A DNA stretch of 64,000 nucleotides from Apiosordaria backusii (GCA_030549205.1 JAUKTV010000025.1:186001-250000); one strand, 5' to 3'; numbered from the stretch's first letter, positions 21,787 to 33,316 are shown. The notes: generated by a model from the letters alone, not told the origin. Numbers and translations: made by a program.

Positions 21787-23334
21787 ATGAGCGCAGACAT
21801 GACTGGTCGGACGAGAGGGAAGACCCCAAGTGAGCGAGCGAAGGAACTCGCTCGCAGCAAATGCTTGAGGATTTGGGACGTCAGTGTGGCTGAATTCGAT
21901 TCACATTTTCCTATTACGAAAGGGAAACTCTTTTTTCGGACGTTGAGAGACGTCGCTGCTCACTACCCCGATTGGAACACTGTGAAAGCCGTTCTCAAAA
22001 ACGCGAGCGAGACGCGTATCGCAGCACACAAGAAACGCCACACTCCTGGACTTCAAGTGCAAGACCTCAAAGAAATCTTACGTCAGGCTCCAGCGAATCA
22101 GGGCGCCGCGGTCGCCCTGCCCGCGCCGCTTGATGGGGATGAAGAGATTGTGGATGTAGAAATCACAGTCGATCACGACGAGGAGGCCAACGCCAAAAAA
22201 GATGACGAGCACAACACCATCAAAGATGAAAATGTCGACGGCGACGATTTGTATGAGGATGGTCGGGAGCAAATTGGCTCGGAGATGGACTATGGGACGC
22301 CCAATCCAATCGAGCATGGAGAAGTGCAGCAAACTGCTTCAATCCTCTCGAACCTTAACGAGGGTTGTGATGCCGACCTCATTCACCATTGTATCAAGAG
22401 TGTCGCGTCTGCTTATCCGCTTTCAGCGTGCGTCCCCCACCCTGCTTTTCTCAATGACACAAACATGGCACCCATAACGCCGACAAGAACCCAATCAATC
22501 CTGCTTCCTATCAACATCGGAAACGCCATGAATCAAGGACGTTGGGGGCTTGCTGTGATCTCGCTGATATCCGGGGCCGCTCCGGCCGTCAAGATTTACG
22601 ACACCATGATTACAGGTACTGATACATACCATGCTGAAGTCCAACAAGAAGTGCGCGACATCCTTGGTGAACTAGCAGACGCTTACCACCCTCAGCTGGA
22701 CGATATTCTCCCCGACGTCCAAGAAATCCCGCTTATTTTTACGCCGTGCTCCAAGAAATACGCCCAATTGATGAGGGATCACACAGCGGCCGCCCTCTTC
22801 ACGACCGCACTGCGCATCGTCGCCGGGAAGGAAGTGCCAGCAGACACCGACGACGTTGACGCATGGGTATGGTTAACGTTCAAGTGCTTCGAGCACGAAG
22901 CTGAGAGCTATCTTGAATCCTCAGGTCTCGCAGACCTGCTTCTGCCGGAACCACCTCGCCCTGAACCGGTCGAGGACGACGAGGACGAGGCAGCCAGACA
23001 CAAGTCTTGGCTGCAGGAAAGATCTCAGTGGAGAGAAGAACGGAAAGCAGCCAGCACAGTTGCCCGCGACATGTTGGATGTTCTGACGGCAGTCATCTCA
23101 CAGTCGGTTGCGCAAGACTCTGACAGATCCAAGATTAAGGCATTGCTGGACGCAACACGCGCCATGATGATGGAAGAGAACAAGTTTCACGACCTAGAGC
23201 ACAATTATATCAACGCCGAACTTCAGCGCCGTATGGGAGGGCTTCGCAAGCAGCTTGACGGCGTCAATAACGCACTTGAGCGGTTCCAGAGAGGGAGAGA
23301 GGCTATCGAGCAGCTGCTGGACGGCAGAATTTAG
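21787..23334 (+). CDS. Family-X protein, acidic-linker paralogue (515 aa)
   Basis: Single exon. It shares with 2659-4338 an N-terminal domain (RSKCLRIWDVSVAEFDSHFP; then FFRTLRDVAAHYPDWNTVK), a linker, a helical middle (HTAAALFTTALRIVAGKEVP aligns with NGVIAIMAAIHAIAGKKLP of copy 1), and a C-terminal coiled-coil-like end (KIKALLDATRAMMMEENKF). Unlike copy 1 the linker (about 118-190) is strongly acidic (EEIVDVEITVDHDEEANA) instead of basic, and there is no intron there. No signal peptide or membrane segment. A second ATG four codons downstream (21799) is an alternative start. Family not recognised; likely fungus-specific and fast-evolving. Confidence 0.85.
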   Translation: MSADMTGRTRGKTPSERAKELARSKCLRIWDVSVAEFDSHFPITKGKLFFRTLRDVAAHYPDWNTVKAVLKNASETRIAAHKKRHTPGLQVQDLKEILRQAPANQGAAVALPAPLDGDEEIVDVEITVDHDEEANAKKDDEHNTIKDENVDGDDLYEDGREQIGSEMDYGTPNPIEHGEVQQTASILSNLNEGCDADLIHHCIKSVASAYPLSACVPHPAFLNDTNMAPITPTRTQSILLPINIGNAMNQGRWGLAVISLISGAAPAVKIYDTMITGTDTYHAEVQQEVRDILGELADAYHPQLDDILPDVQEIPLIFTPCSKKYAQLMRDHTAAALFTTALRIVAGKEVPADTDDVDAWVWLTFKCFEHEAESYLESSGLADLLLPEPPRPEPVEDDEDEAARHKSWLQERSQWREERKAASTVARDMLDVLTAVISQSVAQDSDRSKIKALLDATRAMMMEENKFHDLEHNYINAELQRRMGGLRKQLDGVNNALERFQRGREAIEQLLDGRI

Positions 23335-23657
23335 AGAGCATGCGTTTGCTACATTTTGACACAAGAAATACATTTCGGGGTTTGCACTTCTCGCACGGTT
23401 GTGTGCCACTCTCGAGGGAGCAGGGAAATGTGCTGGAGATACGGTTTGGAGATGCGGTTGGGTCCCTATGCGTTGCATTTGATCGACTTCTCCAACATAC
23501 AATAAGGACACAATATTTCCCTAATTATTCTTTTAATTCTTACAAAGGCATGCTTGAAGATAATAATATCATAGATAATATATTGTTATCTCGCCTCTAG
23601 GACATACTTATCTGCGGCCTCATTGGCATATCATCTCGCTTCCCAAAACTCTTCACC

Positions 23658-25523
23658 TCAGACAAGTCCATACTCCCTCAGTATCTTCTCCGCAGCCGTA
23701 TACCCCGTAACATCTACCCATTTCACATGTCAGTAATCGCCTTTCACTCTTGAATTCAAAAGAAAATCAATGATATCGCTCACAAGCAACAGCCTGCGTA
23801 TGTCCACTAACCAGCACAGGCACCACACTCATATCCACCACCCTCACGCCCTTCACCTGCCCCCCCTTGATTTCGAAGTCGCTATCCACCACCTCCCCCA
23901 TCCTGCAGGTTCCGGTCATGTGCCAACTGCTAGACACATTCTCCCTCCAGTACTCCAGCAACTCCTCATCGGTCCCCTTCTCCCCGGCCATCTTCGGACC
24001 GGCAATGACACCGTCAACACCCTGCTTGAAGTTATCGCTTGCAGTGAAACTGAGGATCTCACGCAATGATTCGATAGCCGCCCTTCGGTCAAAGTCGTGA
24101 GCGAGGAACTTGGGGTCGAAGAGCAAGGGGACGGAGGGGTCGGCGGATTGAAGTGTTACCGAGCCGAGGGTCTGAGCGTTGAAGAGGAAGACGAGGAGAC
24201 AGGTGTAGTCGACGAACGCATTGGTTGTTGGGTCGGTGGGGAAACCGGGGACGAACCAGTGAACGGGGAAGTGGGTGATGACTTCGTAGTGCGGGATGGT
24301 GGGTTTATTGAGGTAGCACTGCTCTGCAGAGGGGAGAGAGAGGAACTCTTGGGAGGCGGTCAGAGAAGGTGACAGCTTGAAGAAGCCTATGCCGAGCTCG
24401 CAGGCGTATTTTCCCCAGGGGTTGACGGGACTGGAGTAGGGGTTGGACTTCCATTGTTCCAAGGCGAGGTCCATTTGGGGCTGGGAGGACCAAAAGGCCG
24501 AGCGGGAGGACAACGGGGTAGTGGAGTTGGGGGACCGTTTGTATACCAAGGGAACGAAGCAGTGGTCGCGGAGGCTTTGGCCGACGGAGGGGAGGTCATA
24601 TATGAGGGGAATGTTGAACTTAGAGAGTTGATCTGCTGGGCCGATCCCGGAGTGCATTAGAATACGGGGGCTGTCGAGGGCGCCGGCAGATAGGAGGACT
24701 TCGTTGCGGGCGTGAAAGATGCGGGAGTTAGATTCGACACCTATGGCTGTCTTGTTGGAGTCGAAGAGGATGCGCTGCACGGGGGCGTCGGTTAGGACTG
24801 TGAAGCTGGGTGGGAGGTGGGCGAGCAAATCTTTGCTAGTTGATCTTAGGCCACGGTAGGCGGAGCTGATCAAAACAGACATTCCCAGGGGGTTGCCGGA
24901 GTTGTGATCGGGGTTCAAGGGGAAGCCGGCTTGCTCGAAATGCTCGAGGAGAGGCAGGAGATCCTCCTCGAATTCGGCGGCGTAGCCAACATGCACTGGT
25001 CCATTGCTGCCGTTTTGCTTGAGGTGGGCATATTTCTTGTCTGTTCCGGGCGGAGTTTCTGGGTGGACGGTCACAATCTTTTTGAAACGGTCGTTAATCC
25101 TGTGCCAAGCGAAGTCATTATCCCCGGTGATCTCGGCCCAGGTGTCATAGTCATCTTTGGCACCAACGGTAAAGACACCAAAGTTGATAACGCTTGATCC
25201 GCCCAGTCCTTTGCCGCGGGAGTAGTCAATCTCGCGGTTGTTGCAGTGCTCTTGAGGGGCTGTCTTGTAGCCCCAGTTCAAACCTTCTTTCATGAACGTC
25301 AACCACCTCTGGCCATCGACTCGGAGGTTCTTGTCTTCATTGTCGCCACCCGCTTCAAGGAGCAAGACTTTGGGTGGGTTGGGGCATTGAGAAAGACCGT
25401 AAGCCAAGGCACTTCCAGCCGGGCCACCTATGACGTGTTAGGTCAAGAGGTCCGTACGTAAAGAACTAAAGATCAGTACATACCACCAACGATAATAAAG
25501 TCGTAAATTTCGTCAGTAGCCAT
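23658..25523 (-). CDS. GMC-family FAD oxidoreductase, choline-dehydrogenase-like (579 aa, 3 exons)
   Basis: Exons 25523-25484, 25427-23784 and 23713-23658; both introns are short with clean GT..AG borders and the frame closes at 579 aa, the usual family length. The first splice builds the FAD-binding glycine motif VGGGPAGSALA (residues 11-21) and the last restores the C-terminus GHTQAVAYVTGYTAAEK. Other motifs: LLLEAGGD (FAD), GMC signature 1 (RGKGLGGSSVINFGVF), signature 2 (GALDSPRILMHSGIG), and the active-site region SSWHMTGTCRMG with the catalytic His. No signal peptide, so it is probably intracellular, unlike secreted aryl-alcohol oxidases and glucose oxidases. The substrate is likely an alcohol but cannot be named from sequence. 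Confidence 0.9.
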
Positions 25524-26205
25524 ATTGGAAGTAAGAGTGTTGTCCTGAGATCTGTTGCACCTCAGCAGGGAATTCCTTTATTTTAGGTCGCAGAGAATCA
25601 CCTCTTTTATATCTGCAAGATACCCCCCCCTCCCGGTGTAACATTTCCTCTCTATCTCCACCTCCTCCATGTCTCTCATTGATCGTAGACCCGGGGTCAA
25701 CATCTCACCAACCCAATATGTGAAGCCGAGAAAACAAGTGCTCACGGATAATGGATCCAAAACTAGAAAATTCCAAATCAGCCGATTGGGCTTTCTTTAC
25801 TGCCAGGAAGCACGTGTGGAAGGAAGGCCCGAAAGACTTTCTGGCTGCTGGGTTCGCTGAGTCAGACCAGGGTTACCAATGGCAGCTGCATGCTCTGTCA
25901 GCATTATGATCCCTGGATTGATACTACCTTGATATACGAGTGCAAAACGTCCTCGCAGATACTAGGATCCTGAGTGAGAACTGGAATAAAGACGGAAGGG
26001 GCATAAGGCGGCGTGCCCGCTGTGATCAAATGTCATCAAGAAAGGTAGAAGTGGCTCATGAGTGCGATTCCAAATTCTGTCGCTAATTTCGGAACTGTTA
26101 TGCTTGAATTAGCATCGATCGCATAAAGAAGCTCACAATCCTTTTCAAGCTCCTCCCACCGATTACTGATCCCCCCTTTCTCCTATCATCATCACCGTTC
26201 TGTGA
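25524..26205. other. Intergenic, GMC gene promoter and VOC gene 3' flank
   Basis: No ORF with coding signs; a C-run (CCCCCCCC) at 25623-25630. Nothing else recognised. Confidence 0.4.
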
Positions 26206-26766
26206 TCACAGCGTAAACTCCAACCGATTCCCCGCATAATCCCTCGCAAAGAACCTCGTAGGGTACTCCACCCCCTTCGCCCCAGAGCTCTCCCCTCCAG
26301 GCTCATCACAAGCCAACGGCCTCCCCTCCACGTCCTCCCCCTCTCTCTTGTAATGCTCCCAAACCCTCCTCTGCAGCTCCTCCAGCGCTTCCAGGCTCCA
26401 CACCTTGAAACACGGATGCCGCGACGCCTGCCTCGCCTCCTCGGTGAAATCCACCTCTGGCCTCCCAAACGCGATGTGCACCTGCTGTCCTGAATTCCCG
26501 ATATCGAACCACGCCAGCCTGTCCTTCTGGAGCTGGGGGACGGGGCGGGGGGTGAGGCCAAGGGTCTTGCCGTAGAAGGCGTTGGCTTGGGGGAGGGTGT
26601 TGGGGGGTACGATGAGGTTGACCTAGACATGGAGCGAGCGATGTTAGTAGGGCTAGGAAAGCGTGGAGATGCAATATTCTATGGTGTTGGGGGGGGTGGT
26701 GGATTCAATGTCATGAGTGGGGTTAAGGGAAGAACGAACGTGGTGGAGGGCGGTTATGAGAGGCAT
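26206..26766 (-). CDS. VOC-superfamily (glyoxalase/dioxygenase-fold) protein, 147 aa, 2 exons
   Basis: Exons 26766-26740 (MPLITALHH) and 26622-26206, intron 117 bp (GTTCGT..TAG). The product has the vicinal-oxygen-chelate pattern: ALHHVNLIVP with the first metal-ligand-type His at 8/9; ANAFYGKTLGLTPRPVPQL; a strand pair WFDIGNSGQQVHIAFG; PCFKVWSLEALEELQRRV; and the end FFARDYAGNRLEFTL with the acidic metal-ligand position Glu just before the C-terminus. The length fits a single two-module VOC domain. Members include glyoxalase I, fosfomycin-resistance-type and ring-cleaving enzymes, so a specific reaction cannot be given. Cytosolic. Confidence 0.85.
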
Positions 26767-27140
26767 GTTGATGGTGTTTTTGGGTGTTGATAATGAGGAT
26801 GGTGAGGTCGGAAAGGACGGGGTTGGGAATATCAAGCAATGTCGCAAAATAACAACATAAAAGGTGGGGTATTGTCAAACACTCTGTGGAATGCGGGGTC
26901 GTAGGAGATCGATATGCACGCTACCGATTTCTAATCCAGACAACGCTGACGCAATTCAGGCATCACACTTCATGACACTAAACGCTGCTTTGGGTGTAGT
27001 CCATTCATTTCTGTATGTATTAACAGTCCATCTGACTTGGCCAAACTCAAGGTCTTGATTCCCTCTATTAAGCCACATACTGTTTCTGAGTTCTTCCCAT
27101 TACCAGTCCGCAGCTCCCAAATGAAACACGCGTCAGTTGA
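26767..27140. other. Intergenic between VOC gene and SFH5
   Basis: VOC promoter and SFH5 3' flank; nothing further seen. Confidence 0.4.
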
Positions 27141-28281
27141 TTACTCCGAGGTCAAGAAAGGCTCCTTCCCCACAGCCTTCAACTCCCCGCCCTTGCCACC
27201 GTACTCAGCCGGCAACTTCTCCCCCAACCCCTTGATCCTGCTTTCGGAAAACTCCTTGGCCAGGTTCGCCCCGTTGGACATGGGATGGAACTTCTTGATC
27301 GTCTTGGGCGCGACAAACAGCTTCATGAAGCCATAAACAAAACCCATGATGGCGGGGACATTGACAAAGAACTTCTCTTTGAGCAGCTCGGGGTAATTCT
27401 GCGCAAAGACCTTGATCGTCTCGGTGCTGGCTGACTTGACGTGAGGGGGAGAGCGAAGGAAGGAGATGGACTTGTAGTCGTGAACTTGGAAGAGCTTGTA
27501 GGGGTCGTAATCGGCAGTGATGGGCTTGATGGCGCCGCAGATGTTGAGCTCCTGGAGGGCGAGCTCCATGAGGGCGACGCGCCAGTTGATGAACCTGTTC
27601 GATGTTAGGGACATGAGATTGTAAGAAATCGAAGCGAAAAACTTACTCCTCCAGATTGCCAAACGTCTCATCGATGCTCTTGACGCCTCCGTAGATGTTC
27701 CAGGTAAAAATCTCCCTCTCCTCGGGCTCATCGACCTCCTTGCCGTCGATGACATAGGTGGTGACAAAACCGAGCCCTTCAAATTTGGACTTGGAGTACA
27801 TCCTGCGGACCAGCTCCAGGGGGTCGGTCTTCTTGCGCCAGTCCAGCGTCTTGATCAACTGGTCTTTGGCCTTGACCAGGTCGCCATCGTTGGCGTTGAG
27901 ATACTTTTGGAAAACAATCTGGCTGGGGATGTGGCTGGCTGGGTCGGCAAGGGGAACACCCCAAATCTCAGGATGGCCATGAGCCTCGGCGGCTTCCCAG
28001 AGCTGAGACAGTGGGGAGGCTTCCTTTTCTTTGGCCGTTTCTGTCTGGGGGGTGTCCTGAGCGGGAGCTGTCTCAGGTGTCGCGTTGTTGGCTGTGGCTT
28101 CAGTCGTGGTGGTGGTTGTGGCAGCAGCGGTGGGCTCTGTGGCTGGAGCGACTGCGGTCGTGGCGGCGGGAGCCTCCGTCTTCGCAGCGGACTCGGGAGC
28201 CGTGGCGGTGACTGGCTCCGGTGCGACTACCGGTGTGTCGGCAGGGGCCGCAGCCTCGGTGGGTTTGTTTGCGTCGCTCAT
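27141..28281 (-). CDS. SFH5: SFH5-type phosphatidylinositol transfer protein (CRAL-TRIO, 362 aa, 2 exons)
   Basis: Exons 28281-27647 and 27594-27141; the 52-bp intron (GTAAGT..CAG with CCTAAC) joins NLEE to FINWRVAL in frame. Residues 1-88 are a low-complexity Ala/Thr/Glu/Pro region. The Sec14-like part starts at HPEIWGVPL and contains FQKYLNANDGDLVKAKDQL, TLDWRKKTDPLELV, FTWNIYGGVKSIDETFGN, ADYDPYKLFQVHDY, then the lipid-pocket segment YPELLKEKFFVNVPAIMGF and PKTIKKFHPMSNG, closing with PAEYGGKGGEL. This run of blocks is characteristic of fungal SFH5. SFH5 is a non-classical Sec14 homologue that moves phosphatidylinositol between membranes at the ER and cell cortex (related fungal Sfh5 can also bind haem). 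The low-complexity N-terminus varies among fungi. Confidence 0.93.
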
Positions 28282-28734
28282 TTTTCACGTGTACTCGGCG
28301 AAAGCCAGCGATGAAACAATGACTCGGTAAATGTTTTGCTAAAGAAATAGAATGTGCAACGTAGCAAGCAAACGCTGATGAATCCCAACGTGGTGCGACG
28401 GTCAGTGCTCCCAGCATGATGCGGTCGTGAAGTGGGGCATCGTGCGACCATCTGATAACGGCTTATCAATCGCCTTACAGACCCCTGCCAGAGAAGATCC
28501 ACCGACAACCACATCCCAACTTTGGAATACCTTCACTTTTCATAAGGTATTCAACATTTTCTCGGGTCTCGTTTACTGCTCAAAGTTTTCAACATGCTTG
28601 GCAAATGGTATCGAATATTATATCCGAAAAATCCCGATCATATCCAACTCAACGCCCAACGCTCAACCGTTCCAGTTTCTTATGTTTTCAAACAAACCGC
28701 CTCCGACCCTCGCCCCATGCCCTCCTCAAAATAA
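28282..28734. other. Intergenic, SFH5 promoter
   Basis: Nothing beyond SFH5 upstream sequence and the 3' flank of the next minus-strand gene. Confidence 0.4.
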
Positions 28735-29765
28735 TCAAGTAAAAATAACCTCAATATGGCCACCATTTGCCCACCCCTGACAACCCCCCGTCGGATTCCC
28801 ATGGTCATCAATCCCCGCCACCGCATTCTGCCCTCCGCAATTGATCAACTGATATGTTCCTGTGGCCCCGCAAGATCTCACACTCTTGCTCGTGCAGACA
28901 TAGGCGCAAGTCCTCATATCACTAACGCAAACCGGCTGCAGAGTCGTATCCAGCGCTGGCTCGCCCTTGAATACCCTCACCATCACGGAATTCCCTGCCA
29001 TATTCACCAGCCTAGAGACATCAATCGTAGCATAAATCCCCGTGCTGAACTCCCCGAAGGTATTGGCAATCTGTCCGTACTCGCTCAGCGTGGTAGAGTG
29101 GTTGTATAGCAGCGACCACCCCCCAGGAACGCCATTCGCAGCAGAGATTTCCACTGCCGATCCGGTCTCGGGGAGGGAATAGCTGATCTCTGGACGACGT
29201 ACGTTCATGAAGGAAGCGGTGTTGTCGTTCAAAAGAGCGTACCACATGACGAGAATGATCGGGACACCGGCACCGTTGATGAAGGTGAAGGTGTTCGGCC
29301 CGTCAGCGCCGATCCATATTTTGCCGTTGTTGTGAATGGCGTTGCGGCCCTGGTCGAACATGCCGATGGAGGCCATGTACTCGCAGTCTGGACCGGAGAG
29401 GCCGTGGCCGAGGGCGAAGCACGACATATTGCTGTTACTTTGTGACGCGGCATTGGGGGCTCCGACTCGGACAGACTGAGAACTCGGCCCCGAGGCTATC
29501 ATGGCATTTGTGGTTGTGGTCCTAGCACGCATGGCACTTTGTTTTAGGAACAATGACACCTTTTTGCGGTGGGAATTGATGATTTGCGGAGAGATTTTGG
29601 GGTTACGACGTACCGGTACAAGGGGACATTCACTTTTTCCGTGTCGTGAAGATTGTTACCATCGTGCTTGATGGAATGTGGGATTTTGAGGTTTGGGTAT
29701 GGTATTGCATGAGAGATGGTGTTGCAGTTGCTGAGCAGCAACAACATCATAGTGCGTACACGCAT
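28735..29765 (-). CDS. Secreted effector-like protein (317 aa, 2 exons)
   Basis: Exons 29765-29614 and 29536-28735; intron 77 bp (GTACGT..AAAG). Exon 1 gives MRVRTMMLLLLSNCNTISHA, a signal-peptide-like start; the splice restores phase to LYR-AMRART. The mature region starts basic and Thr/Ser-rich, then CFALGHGLSGPDCEY, a conserved-looking beta-rich core (GKIWIGADGPNTFTF, PIILVMWYALL, GIYATIDVSRLVNMAG), and a Cys-rich end with eight cysteines (VCVSDMRTCAYVCTS, SCGATGTYQLINCGG, GGCQGW). It resembles fungal proteins annotated as putative effectors, which I recognise only loosely. It has no catalytic motif. The second-exon acceptor is inferred from frame, so the exact junction is less sure than the two exons. 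Confidence 0.7.
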
Positions 29766-31602
29766 AAGGGCCGTTAGTTATCAGCAATGACGAGTTGATG
29801 GTTTTCATCAGTTGTAGGTACTCAAGATAACTAGTTATGCTAGCGGAGAAATGATGCGTCGTCATTCATTGCCTCGACTCGACGATGCTTCCATCTTTGT
29901 CCCTTGGGTTGAGCCGTGTGACTGCTGAGCTGGCGTGCGACTGTGACGGTTACGTCCTAGAGCCGGCGTTGTAGTCGCAGGCAAAAGTTCCATAAAAGAC
30001 CTCACATTTCGGACTTCCAGTGATGTTTGCTAGCCACGGCGGGAGGAATGAGGTGAGTCATATACCTGATCGTTGAAGCGAACTTGGGATTGGTGGCGGG
30101 CGAGACAGCTTGGCTGCCCATACAACAAAAAGTCGTGGGACGACATGATGTTTGTCGTCGAAAGTATGTTTGTGCAGCTGTTGATCACGATCGATGCCTG
30201 AAAGTGAAATCTAGTATTGGGGATTTCCAAATGGTAGATGCTGATCAAAGGTTGGACCTCAAAGGGCAAAAATTGTGTTGAAAAAAGAAAAAGAGCAAAA
30301 GAGTTCGGCCCGACCACCTGCTGGGAGTTGAACCCGGGCGTCCCCGGTATTCAGGTCCGCAGACTCACAGTGTTGCCTACGTCTCTCTCAGTGCGGACGA
30401 AGTGGTTGGCCAGACCACTTGACCACACCGCCCCAAGCGTACTCGGATTCCGCTGGTGCTAGGCTTTCGAAAAACGACAGCTATATCCCCATATCTCAGC
30501 CAGGGAGCAACTTGGTGTTCTTGAGGTCCATGCTTGCCAGGTGTCAGGCGCCTGCGCTCAACAAATCTTGCTGGGTGAGCCCAAACCTTAATTGAGGCCC
30601 CTTTCCGAAAAGTAGTAGGTAGTGCAGCAGCATCGTCGTGATGCCTTCACTTTTGACGCCAACACCTTCCCCGCCACAACCAGCCACGGATCGAGATCTC
30701 GCCCCATTCCAATCATCTGACAGGCTCGACGCCCAGACTAGTTGCGCCAGCCTCGCCTTGGTCCCCGACACCCTCTTTCCCAAGTGTTTCCTCTCCCACA
30801 TGCAAACCCCGCCCAGCTGCAGATCGACTGCGGCAACACCCATCACAACTTGGCACCAATGGCACAATGTGAGGTAATGTTTCACTTGTTATTTTTATTC
30901 CTGATGCATATTGCTGCATGTGTTCGTTGTTCAAATACGATGCTATAAGTCTTGGCTTTTTCCCGCCATTTCAGCTGTTGTTTAGCTTTCTTTTGACCAT
31001 CAACAGACTAAGCTGTTTTCTACAGCACTATGCTGGGTGGCGTTTTGGGTGGACATTGTTCTGTTGTCTAGTGCTCATTTGTTTGGGATTTTCGGGATTT
31101 AGCGCGTTCCTCTCCTTTTGCAGGGTCATGGGCCTGCCCTGCTCTAAATCAGCCTCATCCGCTAATTAGTTATCGATATTGGTGAAGCGGTCTGGACTCT
31201 GAGACTTGTCGTGAGGATTTTTTGACTTGCATGAGGATGAAAACAGATAAATGGGCAGAACCAAGATCTTGATCGAGCAATGCACTGCTTGGGAGTGGAG
31301 GTAGAAGCTGTGATTGATGTCATTTGGCTTGGTGGATCGGAGGCACAATGTGGCGATGAGAGGTCTGGCTGCAGGATGAGTGTTGAGATTGGGGTGGCAG
31401 AGCCCCATGTCTGGCGGGTATGGTGCACGCGGTAGCTTCTCGCTGTGTCAGCCCGGTTGACGACTCGGATGAGGCCTGGATTGATATTGTGCCATGTCCG
31501 CCCCCTCTTTTCTCTCATGACCATGTGTTACCTTCATGCTCCCGCCTTTCAAGTTTTTTGACTTTGCGACTGTCTTGAGATTTCGAGGTTGTCTCATCAA
31601 AC
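29766..31602. other. Intergenic with a tRNA-like segment
   Basis: 1.8 kb with no supported gene. ORFs at 30544-30885 (-), 30638-30877 (+) and 31162-31524 (-) lack family features. It includes the tRNA-like element at 30310-30440, listed separately. Confidence 0.4.
30310..30440 (-). ncRNA. tRNA-like sequence (tRNA relic or tRNA-derived SINE)
   Basis: On the minus strand there is an A-box-like TGGTCAAGTGG (30425-30415) and, about 80 bp downstream, a B-box-like GGGTTCAACTCCC (30335-30323). Between them lie two hairpins: AAGTGGT..ACCACTT with a 7-base loop, and GTCCGCA..TGCGGAC enclosing CTGAG. The ends I examined do not form a 7-bp acceptor stem and the T-stem has a mismatch, so it is not a normal tRNA. 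A Pol III-transcribed relic or SINE head is the best reading. Confidence 0.4.
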
Positions 31603-32734
31603 ATGGCAAACATCCCATCTTCCCTCGGCGCGAGTTGTCCCAGTGGTGGCACCTTCTACGTTTGTCTTGGGAAGAAGACAGAGTTCGTCGGCTGCTGCAC
31701 CATCAACCCGTGCACGACTGGGTACCAGAGAGAGCCCGGGACATGTCCAGAAGAAAACCTTCGACCAGCATCGTTCTCCAAGGACAGCTATCTTGAGCTT
31801 CCTGCTCAAGAGTGTGCCAGTACCGATGAGAGCGCATTATGGTACACCTGCGCCTACAACTCACCGCCGTTCTTGGGTTGTTGCAAAATCAATCCATGCG
31901 TCAACAAATCGTGCCCGACAGACCAGCTTGTTGCGGCTCGCCTCAGTCCAGACCCCGACAACCGCCAGATCTTTGTTGGAGCTGCGACGACGACGACGAC
32001 TAGCACCACTGAACCCACCTCGACAAGTCAGAGCACATCGACTGCCACACCGACTCCAACAGCAGACAATGATCCGCGAATCGAACTTTCGACCACTACG
32101 CCAAACTCAAACAGCGGACTCTCCCCCGCAGCAGTTGGCGGAATAGCGGCAGGACTTGCTGTGCTTATCATTGCCCTCATTGCTTTTATTTTCTTCAGGT
32201 GGCGGCGCAATTTAAAGCAGAGCCGCGACAACCATGCCACGCCCTTCATGACGGAGCCGGGGCCGGGCGGCTACCATCCAAGCCCAGCCGTCAAGCCGGT
32301 TGGTTACGAGCCCACCGTTACCTCGACCTTCAGCAGCCCTGAAAGTAGTAAGTCGATCGATACCCGTTTCTGCACACAGACTTTGCCTGAATCTTTATCC
32401 TGACATTCTCTCAGCTCCATATCTCCAATCTTCGTTCCCCGGTTATGGGCACCCACCGAAACAAGCAGGGCTTGGACTGTCACCTGCACCATATGATCCA
32501 CATAAGTCATACCAATCATACGTACCGCACGGCCACAGCAGAACCGTCTCGGACTCGGAATTTTCTCAGGCACCTACCTATCATTATCGGGTTTCGTCTA
32601 TGGGAGGCAGTCCGAATATGGCTGAGTTGTCAGCGGCTGACTCAACAGCGTTTAGAATGGGACATGATGAACCAACAGAACTTGCGGCAACTGGGCCAAC
32701 GAATGGTGCCGTGGGAAATGGGAACCATCCATGA
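31603..32734 (+). CDS. Single-pass membrane protein with two Cys modules (354 aa, 2 exons)
   Basis: Exons 31603-32347 and 32415-32734; 67-bp intron (GTAAGT, CTGAC branch, CTCAG). Two repeated ectodomain modules: FYVCLGKKTEFVGCCTINPC with CPEENLRPASF (residues 18-58), and WYTCAYNSPPFLGCCKINPC with CPTDQLVAARL (about 84-117). A Thr/Ser-rich stalk (about 128-165) follows, then one transmembrane helix (GGIAAGLAVLIIALIAFIFF, about 179-201), basic RWRR at the cytosolic side and a 150-residue Pro/Tyr/Ser-rich cytoplasmic tail. This is the layout of Mid2/WSC-type wall sensors, but without a recognised WSC domain and without a signal peptide, so it would be a type III membrane protein. Function inferred only from layout. 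Confidence 0.8.
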
Positions 32735-33316
32735 GGATAAGGCAGCAGATGGGACTTTCTTTTTTTTTTTTTTTTTTGATCTTTGTGCGTTCTTTGGAGA
32801 TACCACGCATCGCGTTTAGCTAGCTAAGCTTTTTGGATATTCCATGTCATAATTGATAATCTTGATCGTCTGCCAGCCGCCAGCGCCCTCCATTGCTCCA
32901 CCGCAATCTGGTTTTCTCGAAGCCTGGAATTTTTTGACATGTGCGCTGATCAATGAGAATACTACGCTTCTTAGGATTGTTCCGCTCTGTCGGGTCACTA
33001 TAATGCTGATTGTTGCTCCCCAGCATCAAAGTGGCTCCACCCTTTAGCATTATCCTTTCAGGGGTAACAATCCTAAGAAAGTCAACGATGAGACACCAAA
33101 CATTGTCACAACAAAACAATTGTAAAAGGCTTCATGGCTGCCGGTCTACAAAATGACTTTTTCTTCAGAGTTATCTTCTTCCTCCATTCTTTTCTTCTCC
33201 TTTGAACCACCGTTGACGGCTTCTAAGCTTCACAACACCATCTTCAGCTTGATCAACAGCAATCTGACACCAAGTTCAGGATCTTCCCTCGCCGGTCCGA
33301 GGCGATATTGATCATC
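32735..33316. other. Intergenic with an 18-T run
   Basis: A run of 18-19 T at about 32760-32778 lies just past the previous stop codon. The rest is 3' flank and promoter of the protease. Confidence 0.5.

Noticed and set aside
28100..28330. Ala/Val-rich plus-strand frames opposite the SFH5 N-terminus
   Set aside because: Mirror of the Ala/Thr-rich low-complexity coding of SFH5.
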